Below, piece by piece: positions 9,419 to 18,500 of a DNA stretch of 64,000 nt. The position numbers and the translations under genes were made by a program. Source of the stretch: Akkermansia muciniphila (lineage in GTDB: Bacteria; Verrucomicrobiota; Verrucomicrobiia; Verrucomicrobiales; Akkermansiaceae); the NCBI RefSeq assembly GCF_900184965.1, contig NZ_FXYA01000003.1, positions 99,963 to 163,962 on the forward strand, written 5' to 3'. Position 1 is the stretch's first letter; each line of letters begins with the position of its first letter. The notes beneath the pieces are model-generated. The model did not search any database. It had not been told where the DNA came from and was given only the letters and a program-made list of their open reading frames with translations.

Positions 9419-10414
9419 ATGATGAATCTACCGATACGGCCTCGCCGCAACAGAAAATCCGCCAACATCCGGGGCCTCATCCGGGAAACCTCCCTCGCCC
9501 CGGAACACCTCATTTATCCGGTCTTCGTTCATGAAGGAACCGGAAACCAGCCTATCCCCTCCCTGCCGGGGTGCACGCGCTGGAGCGTCAAGGGACTGGT
9601 GGAGGAAGCCAAGCGTCTGATGGACCTGGGCATCCGGACGCTGGATCTTTTCCCGGCCATTCCGGATGAGAAAAAAACGCCGGACGCCTGCGAAGCCTGC
9701 AACCCTGACGGCCTTATCCCGCGCACCATTTACGCGCTTAAAAGCGAAGTGCCAGGCATCACCGTCATGACGGACGTAGCCCTGGACCCCTACAATTCCA
9801 ACGGCCATGACGGCTTGGTGGAATTCCGTTCCGACGGAACGATGGAAATCCTCAACGACGACTCCGTGGAGGTTCTCTGCCGCCAGGCATTGTGCCACGC
9901 GGATGCCGGGGCGGACATCGTCTCCCCCAGCGACATGATGGACGGCCGCGTGGCCGCCATCCGAGCCACTCTGGATTCCGAGGCCCTGGACGACGTTTCC
10001 ATCATGGCTTATACCGCCAAGTACGCCAGCGCGCTGTACGGGCCGTTCCGCGGAGCTCTGGAAAGCGCGCCCAAGGAAGGGGATAAAAAAACCTACCAGA
10101 TGGATCCCGGCAACATCCGGGAAGCCCTGCGGGAAGCGCAGCTGGATGAAGCGGAGGGGGCGGACATCCTGATGGTGAAACCCGCCACATTGTATCTGGA
10201 CGTCATGGCCGCCATGCGGAAGCATGTAACCCTCCCCATAGCCGCCTATCATGTCAGCGGGGAGTACCTGATGATCAAGTCCGCCGCAGCCTCCGGCTGG
10301 CTGGATGAACGGGAAACCGTTCTGGAGACTCTAATCTCCATCCGGCGCGCCGGGGCTGATATGATCCTTACGTATTACGCCCCCCAGGCCGCCGAATGGC
10401 TTCAACAACGCTGA
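9419..10414 (+). CDS. hemB: Delta-aminolevulinic acid dehydratase (porphobilinogen synthase)
   Basis: HemB condenses two 5-aminolevulinate molecules to porphobilinogen in haem and corrinoid synthesis. At 331 residues it is of normal length. The N-terminal arm (RPRRNRKSANIRGLIRET), the two Schiff-base lysine segments (MAYTAKYASALYGPFR and DILMVKPATLYLD) and the YHVSGEY motif are all present. The active-site metal segment reads DVALDPYNSNGHDG, without the cysteine triad of Zn-dependent enzymes. That points to the Mg2+-type subfamily. ATG at 9419 is followed at once by a second ATG at 9422. Either could be used, and the difference is one residue. Confidence 0.96.
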   Translation: MMNLPIRPRRNRKSANIRGLIRETSLAPEHLIYPVFVHEGTGNQPIPSLPGCTRWSVKGLVEEAKRLMDLGIRTLDLFPAIPDEKKTPDACEACNPDGLIPRTIYALKSEVPGITVMTDVALDPYNSNGHDGLVEFRSDGTMEILNDDSVEVLCRQALCHADAGADIVSPSDMMDGRVAAIRATLDSEALDDVSIMAYTAKYASALYGPFRGALESAPKEGDKKTYQMDPGNIREALREAQLDEAEGADILMVKPATLYLDVMAAMRKHVTLPIAAYHVSGEYLMIKSAAASGWLDERETVLETLISIRRAGADMILTYYAPQAAEWLQQR

Positions 10415-10470
10415 CGCCGCGCGGCCACCGAACAGGAGGTGGACGTACGGCCCAGAATACCTCCCTCCGC

Positions 10471-10842
10471 ATGTCTACCTCCACAAAAATCATTGTCGGC
10501 GTCGTGATCGTCGTCGTTATGGCGCTTACTTCCTTCTGGGGAGTTTACGCGCCTTCCTTTTCGGAAGCCTATATACTGCCCGTCCAGATGACGGCGGCTG
10601 ACGGAACACCGCTTGGCGACTTCCAGTGCCGTCCTGTAGCCGGGGAAAACGGAAAAACGCTCCTGGTCTTCCGGGACGCGGATTTCCTGCGCCAGACTAC
10701 GGGCGGCATGGTGCATTCCAAAATCATCCTTTCCTACAAAGGCACGCCGTTCTTTGAAGGAATCGTCCCCGGCCCCATGGAGGCCATTGAAATTCCCTCC
10801 GGCAGCCTTCCTCTCCCCTTCCGGGAACTCCGGAATAACTGA
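10471..10842 (+). CDS. Small membrane-anchored protein of unknown function
   Basis: The product is 123 residues. Residues 5-24 (KIIVGVVIVVVMALTSFWGV) form one transmembrane anchor, and the rest is a soluble, strand-rich domain likely outside the membrane. The open frame extends back to 10396, overlapping hemB. The ATG at 10471 is preferred because it puts the hydrophobic anchor at the N-terminus. It follows hemB by 56 bp and precedes a two-component system by 99 bp. No family is recognised. Confidence 0.65.
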   Translation: MSTSTKIIVGVVIVVVMALTSFWGVYAPSFSEAYILPVQMTAADGTPLGDFQCRPVAGENGKTLLVFRDADFLRQTTGGMVHSKIILSYKGTPFFEGIVPGPMEAIEIPSGSLPLPFRELRNN

Positions 10843-10941
10843 AGACGCTCCCGGCGGCCGTCCTGTTATGGCATTGTTACTGAAAGGGCGCAGGTTTCTC
10901 TATACAACGGGGGAAACATTGTGGTTTTATAAAATCAAACG

Positions 10942-11646
10942 ATGAGTGATTCAGCCTATACCATTCTGATTGCGGAGGACGACGACAGCATCAGGCATGC
11001 CCTGACGGATGTTCTGACCGCATCCGGCTACGAGGTGCTGGCGCAGGAAGAAGGACTGGCCGCCATCCATGCCGTGCGGGAACGCAATTTCGACCTCGCC
11101 CTGCTGGACGTGGCCATGCCGGGCGCGGACGGCTTCCACGTGCTGCAGGTCATGTCCAAGGAACGCCCCGGAACGCCTGTCATCATGCTTACGGCCCGCG
11201 GAGAGGAGGAAGACCGCGTGCAGGGGCTCAAGCTGGGAGCGGATGACTACATTGTCAAGCCGTTCAGCATCCGGGAATTGCTCGCCCGCATTGAGGCCGT
11301 GCTGCGCAGGTCTCCGGAACGGCCGCGCCAGCTCCGGGAAATCAGTATCCCCGGCGCCACCCTGGACAGCGCCAACCGCCTGATCACCTTTAAGGACGGG
11401 AGGGAAACCTCCCTGACCGCGCGGGAATTCGAATTCCTCACCTACATGGCCACCCACCCCAACCGCGTTATCACAAGGGACGAACTGCTCCGGCGCGTAT
11501 GGGACGTGGATCCGCGCCTGACGGATACGCGCTCCGTGGAAATGACCGTCATGCGCCTCCGGGACAAGCTCGGGGCCATTTCCGCCTCCCCCCTGGAGAC
11601 GCTCAGAAGCCAGGGCTACCGCTGGAATTCATCCTTCGTTTCCTGA
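10942..11646 (+). CDS. OmpR/PhoB-family response regulator
   Basis: The product is 234 residues. The receiver domain spans 1-122, with the acidic pocket E12-D13-D14, the phospho-acceptor D56 (LLDVAMPGADGF), T/S at LTARG and lysine at YIVKPF. The C-terminal winged-helix domain (about 133-232) has LTAREFEFLTYMATHPNRV and the recognition region VEMTVMRLRDKLG, ending in RSQGYRWN, typical of the Trans_reg_C family. It is followed after 3 bp by a histidine kinase, so the two form a cognate pair. The regulated genes cannot be read from the sequence. Confidence 0.93.
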   Translation: MSDSAYTILIAEDDDSIRHALTDVLTASGYEVLAQEEGLAAIHAVRERNFDLALLDVAMPGADGFHVLQVMSKERPGTPVIMLTARGEEEDRVQGLKLGADDYIVKPFSIRELLARIEAVLRRSPERPRQLREISIPGATLDSANRLITFKDGRETSLTAREFEFLTYMATHPNRVITRDELLRRVWDVDPRLTDTRSVEMTVMRLRDKLGAISASPLETLRSQGYRWNSSFVS

Positions 11647-11649
11647 CCC

Positions 11650-13287
11650 GTGAACCGGCGCATACGCATCATTCTTCTGGCAATCAGCCTGCTTCTGGTC
11701 ATCGGCATGCTCGGCTGGCTCACCCATGTTTTGCTGGTGCAGGCGGAAGAAACGGGCCATTCGGAACAGCGTATCAGGGTGGAAGCCCTGGCTCATGAAG
11801 CCAGACTGGAAATGGACCGCCTGCTGACCTCCTTCATCACGTTCGAACAGGCCCGCGGCTATTTTGAATACCAGCCCGTTTACGCCTACAAGCGTCCCTA
11901 TGACCTGAGGATGGACTCCCCGGTTCCCGGAGAAGCAACCCGCAGCTCCAACCTTGCCGCCTATTTGCCGGACTACGTTACAGCCTACATTCAGATTTCC
12001 CCTGCCGGGCGCGTAACTGGCCCCGCTCTGCCTCCGGAGCTTGCCGATAGGCTGAATGAACAGAAGGATCTTTACCAACGGCTGAACGGCAAGGTCTCCT
12101 CCCTTACTTCCGTGCCGTCCAGCGGTAACCTCTGGGCGGATATCCGGAATGAAATTCTGCATGAATCTCCGGAACCGGAACCAACGGCATCCGGAGCCCC
12201 GGCGCAAGTGGAAACCGTCACATCCTTCGTTCCCGTGGAAGACGGAGGGAATCTTTACATCCTGCGCCAGGTGCGCACCAGCCGCGGCATTTATTTACAG
12301 GGGGCCCTGATGAACATGGACAGCCTGAACAGGAGCCTGCCCGGCCGTGTAAAGACGCTGCTCCCCTACAGCCGCCTGGCAACTTTCGACCCTTCCTCCC
12401 CGCCCCCGGAGGAAGACCGGCAGGCGGGCGCACTCCCCTTTGCCAACGCCCCCCTGGTTTTTCTTCCGGGAGACACCGGAGCCGTCCCCCTTCAGGACCA
12501 CAAAAAAATGCTGGCCTGGACGCTCACCCTCATCTGGAGCATGGTGCTCCTGGGTGCGGCCGGGGTCATCTGGCTCATGCTGGGCACCTTCCGCCTGGAA
12601 CAGCGCCGCGGGGACTTCGTCTCCGCCGTCACCCATGAACTCCGGACGCCTCTCACCTCCTTCTCCCTGTACACGGAAATGCTGGAAGACGGCATGGTGC
12701 CGGAACAGAAAAAGCCGGAATACTACGCCAACATGCAGCGGGAATGCCGCCGTCTGGAACATCTGATTGAAAACGTGCTCTCCTACTCCCGGCTTCAGCG
12801 GAACGCCATCCGCCGAGCGCGGGACACGCTCACCTGCCAGGAGCTTTTTGAACCCATTGCGGAAAAAATAGAACGCCGCCTCCGGGAGGCGGGCATCAGT
12901 TTCTCTTTTGCCTTGGCCCAGCCCATCCGCATTCTTCCCATCCATACGGACGCCGTTTCCGTAGAGCAGATTATGGACAACCTGACTTCCAACGCCATTA
13001 AATACGCCAAGGGAGAAAACGCCAAGGTCCAGCTCACCGTCCAGGCGGACCGCCACAACATCGTCATCCGCTTCCGCGACAACGGCCCCGGCATTTCCCC
13101 GAAAAACCGCAAGCTTGTCTTCAAGCCTTTCCGGCGCACACAAGACGCCACCAACAGCAGGAAACCCGGCGTAGGCCTGGGTCTGGCGCTGGCAAGGGAC
13201 ACGGCCCGTTCCCTGGGGGGAGACCTGAAACTGGAATTCGGCACCCTGGGCGGAGCCAGCTTTCTGCTGACGATTCCCAAATCCTGA
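11650..13287 (+). CDS. Membrane sensor histidine kinase, partner of the adjacent response regulator
   Basis: The product is 545 residues with a GTG start 3 bp after the regulator stop. The first membrane segment is at about residues 6-28 and the second at about 288-310. Between them lies a ~260-residue extracytoplasmic sensor region with no recognisable ligand-binding motif. The H-box with the phosphorylated histidine is AVTHELRTPLTSF near residue 329. The N-box is DNLTSNAIKYAKGE near 440, the G1 box is DNGPGI near 478 and the G2 box is GVGLGLALARDTARSLGGDL near 507. The domain order is that of a standard HisKA-HATPase_c kinase without a HAMP domain. The signal sensed is unknown. Confidence 0.93.
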   Translation: MNRRIRIILLAISLLLVIGMLGWLTHVLLVQAEETGHSEQRIRVEALAHEARLEMDRLLTSFITFEQARGYFEYQPVYAYKRPYDLRMDSPVPGEATRSSNLAAYLPDYVTAYIQISPAGRVTGPALPPELADRLNEQKDLYQRLNGKVSSLTSVPSSGNLWADIRNEILHESPEPEPTASGAPAQVETVTSFVPVEDGGNLYILRQVRTSRGIYLQGALMNMDSLNRSLPGRVKTLLPYSRLATFDPSSPPPEEDRQAGALPFANAPLVFLPGDTGAVPLQDHKKMLAWTLTLIWSMVLLGAAGVIWLMLGTFRLEQRRGDFVSAVTHELRTPLTSFSLYTEMLEDGMVPEQKKPEYYANMQRECRRLEHLIENVLSYSRLQRNAIRRARDTLTCQELFEPIAEKIERRLREAGISFSFALAQPIRILPIHTDAVSVEQIMDNLTSNAIKYAKGENAKVQLTVQADRHNIVIRFRDNGPGISPKNRKLVFKPFRRTQDATNSRKPGVGLGLALARDTARSLGGDLKLEFGTLGGASFLLTIPKS

Positions 13288-13493
13288 ACCTGCCGGCAAA
13301 AACCGGAATTTGCCTCCCGGCCCGCACGAAAGAACCCTTCCCGGACATTCCATAAAATATTCCGTCCAACATGTATGCGCTTGCCTTCCCTTGACGGATA
13401 TGTGACATTGACCAGCAACGCACGGCAGGGTGAAAACTTTCCGCTTGCCTCCCTTCCGGCGCGGCGGAACGCACAAACACAGGACATGCCATC

Positions 13494-14426
13494 ATGAGCA
13501 AAAGGATTTTGATTACCGGAGGCGCCGGCTTCATCGGCTCCCACCTCAGCGAACGGCTCCTCAAGGAAGGCCATGAAGTCATCTGCATGGATAACTTCTT
13601 TACGGGCAGCAAACAAAACGTCCTCCACCTGAAGGATTATCCAGGATTTGAATTAATACGCCATGACGTTACCGTTCCCTATGTCATGGAGGTTGATCAA
13701 ATCTACAATCTGGCCTGTCCCGCCTCTCCCCCCCATTATCAGTTTGACCCCATCCACACAATGAAAACCTCCGTGCTGGGCGCGCTGAATATGCTGGGCC
13801 TCGCCAAACGGTGCAAAGCCAGAATCCTCCAGGCCTCCACCAGCGAAGTATACGGAGATCCCATGGTCCATCCCCAGCCGGAAACCTACTGGGGAAACGT
13901 CAACCCCGTAGGTGTCCGCTCCTGCTACGATGAAGGTAAAAGATGCGCGGAGACCCTGTTCATGGATTACCGCCGCATGAACGGAGTGGACGTTCGCATC
14001 ATCCGCATCTTCAACACCTACGGACCGCGAATGAACCCGAACGACGGTAGAGTAGTCTCTAACTTCATCGTTCAGGCGCTGAAGGGGGAAGACATCACCA
14101 TTTACGGAACGGGCAAACAGACCCGGAGTTTCCAGTACGTGGACGACCTGGTGGAGGGAATGGTGCGCATGATGGATACGGAAGGTTTTTCCGGCCCTGT
14201 CAACCTGGGTAATCCAGGGGAATTCACCATGCTGGAACTGGCGGAAAAAGTCATTGAAATGACAGGTTCTTCTTCCAAAACAGTCTTCCGTCCTCTGCCC
14301 CTGGACGACCCGACCCAGCGCAAACCGGATATTCGGCTTGCGGAAGAAAAACTGGGGTGGAAGCCTCATATTTCACTGGAAAAAGGGTTGGAAAAAACTA
14401 TCGCCTATTTCCGGAGCATCCTCTAA
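13494..14426 (+). CDS. UDP-glucuronate decarboxylase / NAD-dependent sugar-nucleotide epimerase
   Basis: The product is 310 residues, an extended short-chain dehydrogenase. The NAD-binding motif [12 protein letters not shown] is at residues 7-18. The segments [25 protein letters not shown] (catalytic Ser/Thr) and SCYDEGKR (Tyr-x-x-x-Lys near residue 144) closely match UXS-type UDP-glucuronic acid decarboxylase, which makes UDP-xylose from UDP-glucuronate. [19 protein letters not shown] and [13 protein letters not shown] are also typical. The likely use is cell-surface polysaccharide or nucleotide-sugar supply. It stands alone between a kinase and a thioesterase gene, with ~200 bp on each side, so it is probably its own unit. 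Confidence 0.88.
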   Translation: MSKRILITGGAGFIGSHLSERLLKEGHEVICMDNFFTGSKQNVLHLKDYPGFELIRHDVTVPYVMEVDQIYNLACPASPPHYQFDPIHTMKTSVLGALNMLGLAKRCKARILQASTSEVYGDPMVHPQPETYWGNVNPVGVRSCYDEGKRCAETLFMDYRRMNGVDVRIIRIFNTYGPRMNPNDGRVVSNFIVQALKGEDITIYGTGKQTRSFQYVDDLVEGMVRMMDTEGFSGPVNLGNPGEFTMLELAEKVIEMTGSSSKTVFRPLPLDDPTQRKPDIRLAEEKLGWKPHISLEKGLEKTIAYFRSIL

Positions 14427-14569
14427 AAATTTGGGAATGCCGTCAACCTCAGCGGATGCTGGAAGAATTTCCATTGCATGCCGCTCCCCTGGCGGGCTGC
14501 CCGGAAATTACGGGAAGCCATACACATACCGGAGGTGCGGCATGCCCAACAGCCGGATATTACCCGTTT

Positions 14570-14600
14570 TTGACTGGCTCTGAAAAAATGGTTTTACTAT
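14570..14600 (+). promoter_or_regulatory. Possible sigma70-type promoter before the thioesterase gene
   Basis: TTGACT at 14570-14575 and TACTAT at 14595-14600 are separated by 19 bp, just upstream of the start at 14612. The spacing is long and the 5' untranslated region would be very short, so this is a weak prediction. Confidence 0.2.
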
Positions 14601-14611
14601 CATAAGATGTT

Positions 14612-15361
14612 ATGGAACATGCCAGCGCCAAGGAAATCTATTCCGTTCAGGCAACCGTCCGCACTTACGAAAGCGGAGCGGATGGCCTGATGAAACCGGA
14701 AACGGTTCTGCTTTGGTTTCAGGAAATAGCGGAAACCCATGCCTCCTGCCTGGGGTTCGGCTATGATTTTGTAACGTCCCGCAGCCTGGCTTGGGTGGAA
14801 GTGCGCCTGGATGCGGCCGTCAGCCGCCTTCCCCGGTGGAAGGAAACGGTGGAACTCCGCACCTGGACAGCCCAGGAAACGCCTCTGCTGGCGCGCCGCA
14901 ACATGGAAATCAGGGATGCCCAGGGCAACTGCATTGTTGCAGCAAGCTGCCTGTGGGCTGTCATTGATATACGCCGCAGGCGTCCGGTGCCATTAAACAG
15001 GCACATCAGCTCTTTCCCGGATACCCCATGCGACGAAACGGTAACTCCGGTATCCATGGATATTTCGGGACTTCTGCCAGTTATCAGGGAATGGACGGCG
15101 GAACGCCGCGATACGGATTTCAACCGCCACATCAACAATGCCGCCTACCTGTCCTGGGCCCTGGACTCCCTGCCGGACTCCTGGCTAGAGAACCATCAGC
15201 TGACGGGAATTCACCTGCATTTCAGAAAAGAAACCCATGCGGGAGATTCCATGAAATCCCTGCTGTTCTTCCGTGACTCCCTCACTTCCCACCAGCTCAT
15301 GCACGGAGATGAATTGCGGGTGGAAGTGGTATTGGAATGGAAAACCGCTGAAATCGCATAA
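14612..15361 (+). CDS. Acyl-ACP thioesterase (FatA/FatB-like, double hotdog)
   Basis: The product is 249 residues, the usual length of bacterial acyl-ACP thioesterases. Two hotdog domains can be traced. The N-terminal one has VRTYESGADGLMKPETVLLW, WVEVRLDAAVSRLPRWKETV and LRTWTAQETPLLARRNMEI. The C-terminal one carries the catalytic segment DTDFNRHINNAAYLSWALD, with the Asn/His pair of the family. These enzymes hydrolyse acyl-ACP and release free fatty acid, ending fatty-acid synthesis at a given chain length. An acyl-ACP/acyl-CoA synthetase at 22253 could reactivate such acids; this link is inference. Confidence 0.9.
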   Translation: MEHASAKEIYSVQATVRTYESGADGLMKPETVLLWFQEIAETHASCLGFGYDFVTSRSLAWVEVRLDAAVSRLPRWKETVELRTWTAQETPLLARRNMEIRDAQGNCIVAASCLWAVIDIRRRRPVPLNRHISSFPDTPCDETVTPVSMDISGLLPVIREWTAERRDTDFNRHINNAAYLSWALDSLPDSWLENHQLTGIHLHFRKETHAGDSMKSLLFFRDSLTSHQLMHGDELRVEVVLEWKTAEIA

Positions 15362-15490
15362 AAAAGGCCCTGTTACTCGCGTTCCGGTTTTTTCCGGCTC
15401 CGGATAGCGGAAGAGGGGGCCGGGAACATTTGGCGCGTTTTTACCTCATTTTTGCCCCTCTTGGGGCACTGGCGGGTTTTCCCTGGGCAA

Positions 15491-15525
15491 CAGAGCCGTT
15501 CCGGAGTTGTTCCGGAACGGCTCTG
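15491..15525. repeat. Perfect 15-bp hairpin downstream of the autotransporter gene
   Basis: CAGAGCCGTTCCGGA (15491-15505) pairs exactly with 15511-15525 around a 5-base loop. It lies 50-85 bp past the autotransporter stop. There is no T run on either side, so it may stabilise the mRNA end or act as an incomplete terminator. Confidence 0.6.
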
Positions 15526-15577
15526 GAGGGCCCGGAGGAAGGAGGCTGCGGGGAGCTTCCTTTCCCGTTTCTTCCTG

Positions 15578-18500
15578 TTAGAAGTCGTAGCGGTAGCCGA
15601 CGCTTCCGTTCACCGAGCTGGACCCGTCACGGATGTCCGCGTTGCCGTTCACGAAGATGGTTCCTTTCGTCCCCACCGGCACGCTCAGCCCCGCTCCGAG
15701 CTGCAACGCCGTCGTTCCCGCTTTCGCCCCTCTCACGCTTTGCGTGAAGCCGGGGTTGCCCAGCAGGGAGACGTTTGTTTCTCCCCTCCGGTCTCCCAGG
15801 TCCTGCGCCGCGTTGATCCGGATTTCCCCCAGCGCTTCTCGTCCGAAGATGTTGCTGCCTATCAGACCCATCCAACGGCCGCCCAGCGCCAGCGTCCCCG
15901 TCGTCCAGTCCTGCCGGCCGACGTTCAGGCCCGCGTTGCCCGCTCCCGTTTCCTCATAGCCGTCCATCCGCGTCGTCACCACCGAGGCGTTGAACAGCGG
16001 CTGCAGCACGCTGCTGCGGTTTTCGTCAAGGTAGATGTCGCAGGTGAGTTCGTACATGGCTCCAAGGCCCCACCCGCTGGTGCTGCCCTGCGTGCTGTAG
16101 CTTCCTTCCCCGTAGTTGACCGTGCGGTTGAGTTTCGCGTCGTTCCATCCTCCCGTCAGGATGAGCGTGTGCGCCCAGCGTTTGCTCTGATAGCGCCCGA
16201 AGAGGCTGGCGTAGTAGCTGTCCAGGTGGCCGTCGGCGCTGTCCGCCGCGCTGGCCGTCAGGTCGCCGTAGCTGGCCGTGAAGGCCGCTCCCACGGTGAC
16301 GCGGTCGCTGAGGTCCGCGTCCATGCCCACAGTACCTCCCCAGGTGGTGAGCCGGTAGCCGCTTTCATCTCCCCGGGTGTCGAGCTGGGCGTAGGAGCCC
16401 GTGCCTTCCATCCACATGTGGAAGCGGGGGAGGTCGTCGTTGACGTAGGCGGGGTTGACGCCCATGAGGGTGGTCCGGTTGCGGATCCAGCCCATCTGGT
16501 CGCGCAGGGCGTCCCGCTGCGCCGTACCCAGCGCGTTGACTGTGCTTCCCGACACCGCTGCCATAGCCCTGGATGCTCCCGCCAGGTCGGAATGATCTCC
16601 CGTAACCATGGTGCTGATGGAATGCATCACCTGCCCAAGCTGGGAAGTGGCATCCAGATTATTCTTGGCCTCCCACAGAAGGTCGGAACCTGCTCCGGAA
16701 TTATGGGAGTTCACCGCAGGCGTAAAAATATTGTCCTGCTGCACCGTGGCATTCAGCACAATATGATTGCCCTCCCGGCTCATGGTCGCATCCTTGTAAT
16801 AAACGGCAAACAGGCCGGAAGTTCCCACGGATATGGATTCTCCCTCCGCCAGGCCGTCAATCGTGTCCGCTGTCATCAGAACCACGCCGTCCAGACTGTC
16901 ATACGTTCCCAGCCCCGTGTTGCCTTCCATATTGGCAAGCGAGAACCCCGCCCCATTCCCGATGGTGATGGAATCCGCCATCAGCATAGCGGAGCCGAAA
17001 GGATCCGCCGCGCTTAGATTATAAACGAATTCCGTCGTAGAACCGCTTTGGAAATCAATGCTGCCGACGTTTAAGGAGGTATTGGAGTCTCCGGCTTCAT
17101 GTCCAATGGCTTCAATACGCAGGGCGCCGGCAGAACCTACTGCAACATTCCGGTAATCAAGCGAGGGAGCGGCAGAGGTGCCTTTCAATACCAGCGTCCC
17201 CCCTCCATGAACGCCCAGGTCATACGTAGAGCTTCCCGTCTGCATTACCTGGGTCACGCTGCCGGATACGTCAATGCGCCCCTCACCATCCAACGTACCG
17301 GAGAAAGAACCGTTTCTGGCGGAAGCGGAAGAGACAGACAGGGCGCCGCCGTTCAACGCCAGCATTCCGGAACCGGAGAGGGACTGGATAGATTTTTCCC
17401 CAGTCCCGGACAGGCTCAGCGTTCCGTTCAGCGTCACGGAAGTTCCGGACAGGCCGGCTTCCCCCGTCAGGGAGAGGGAGGAACCTTCCTGAATATTCAA
17501 ACTCCCCGCTCCGGAAATGGAAGTCTCCTGATCCAGGACGGAATCCCCAGCGGTTCTGAATATTCCCCCCGCAGCAATTTCCAGGGAACCGCCTTCATCT
17601 TCATCCGACAGAGTGGCTGTGACAGTCCCTCCAATCACGGTGCGCGCCATTGCATCTGCAGAAGCGGAGGCCAGAGTCAGCGTGCCGACATTGTTGGCGC
17701 TTCCGTTCAGTTCCAGCGTGCCTTCTTTAACAACAACCGCATTGGGGGTATTGACATTGCCATTCAGCGCCAAGGTCTTTTCTCCCGTCTTGATCAGGTC
17801 CGTGCCGTCACCGTTCACGGTAAGATTGCCGTTGAACACGGAGTCGTTCAGATCGTTCGCAAGTTCGATTTCCAGGGAACCGTCTCCGGCGGCATTCACC
17901 GCCAGGTTACCCGTGCTGCTGGTGCCGGAGGAAAGATGCCGGATAACAGTCTTGTCCGTATTGGCTGCGGGTACGTCAAAATTCAGGGTGAGATTCGTGT
18001 CCACAATCACCTGCGCATAGGAATTCAGGGCCGGAATTTCCGTTACTGAGGAACCGTCTGCGGAAGCGATATAAATCTGGTCCGTTCTTCCGGAAATGAT
18101 AATGCTGCCGCCATCCACTCCCTGGATGCCAAAGCCCAGGCTTTCCAGCGTAGCATTAAACGTAAGATGCCGGTTGAGCCATGCCACCAGGCCGCTGTCC
18201 GGCAATCCGGTAATCGTCCCGTCTGTCAGCAGAATACCGACAGATTCCTGTTCGCGCATGGCAATCAGGATATCCGTATCAATATCCATGTGCAGCGTGA
18301 GATCGGAAGAATCTCCGCCGAAAGAAACAGTCCCCGTAGCCGTATCATTAAACTGAATCAGACTACTCTGGTCCCCGGCAGCGGCATACGTGGTATTTTC
18401 CACTCCCACATGCAGGGAATTGCTTCCCGTCAGCGTCAGATTCCCTGTCAGCCCGGTAATGGACGTTCCCGCCGTAGCGGTGTTGATGCTGCCCACTTTG

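Noticed and set aside
10396..10470. Upstream start for the small membrane protein
   Set aside because: It would overlap hemB and add a basic, low-complexity leader before the membrane anchor. ATG 10471 is more natural.
13288..13493. Promoter elements before the UDP-glucuronate decarboxylase gene
   Set aside because: A TTGACG is present near 13391, but no acceptable -10 is found at 16-18 bp.
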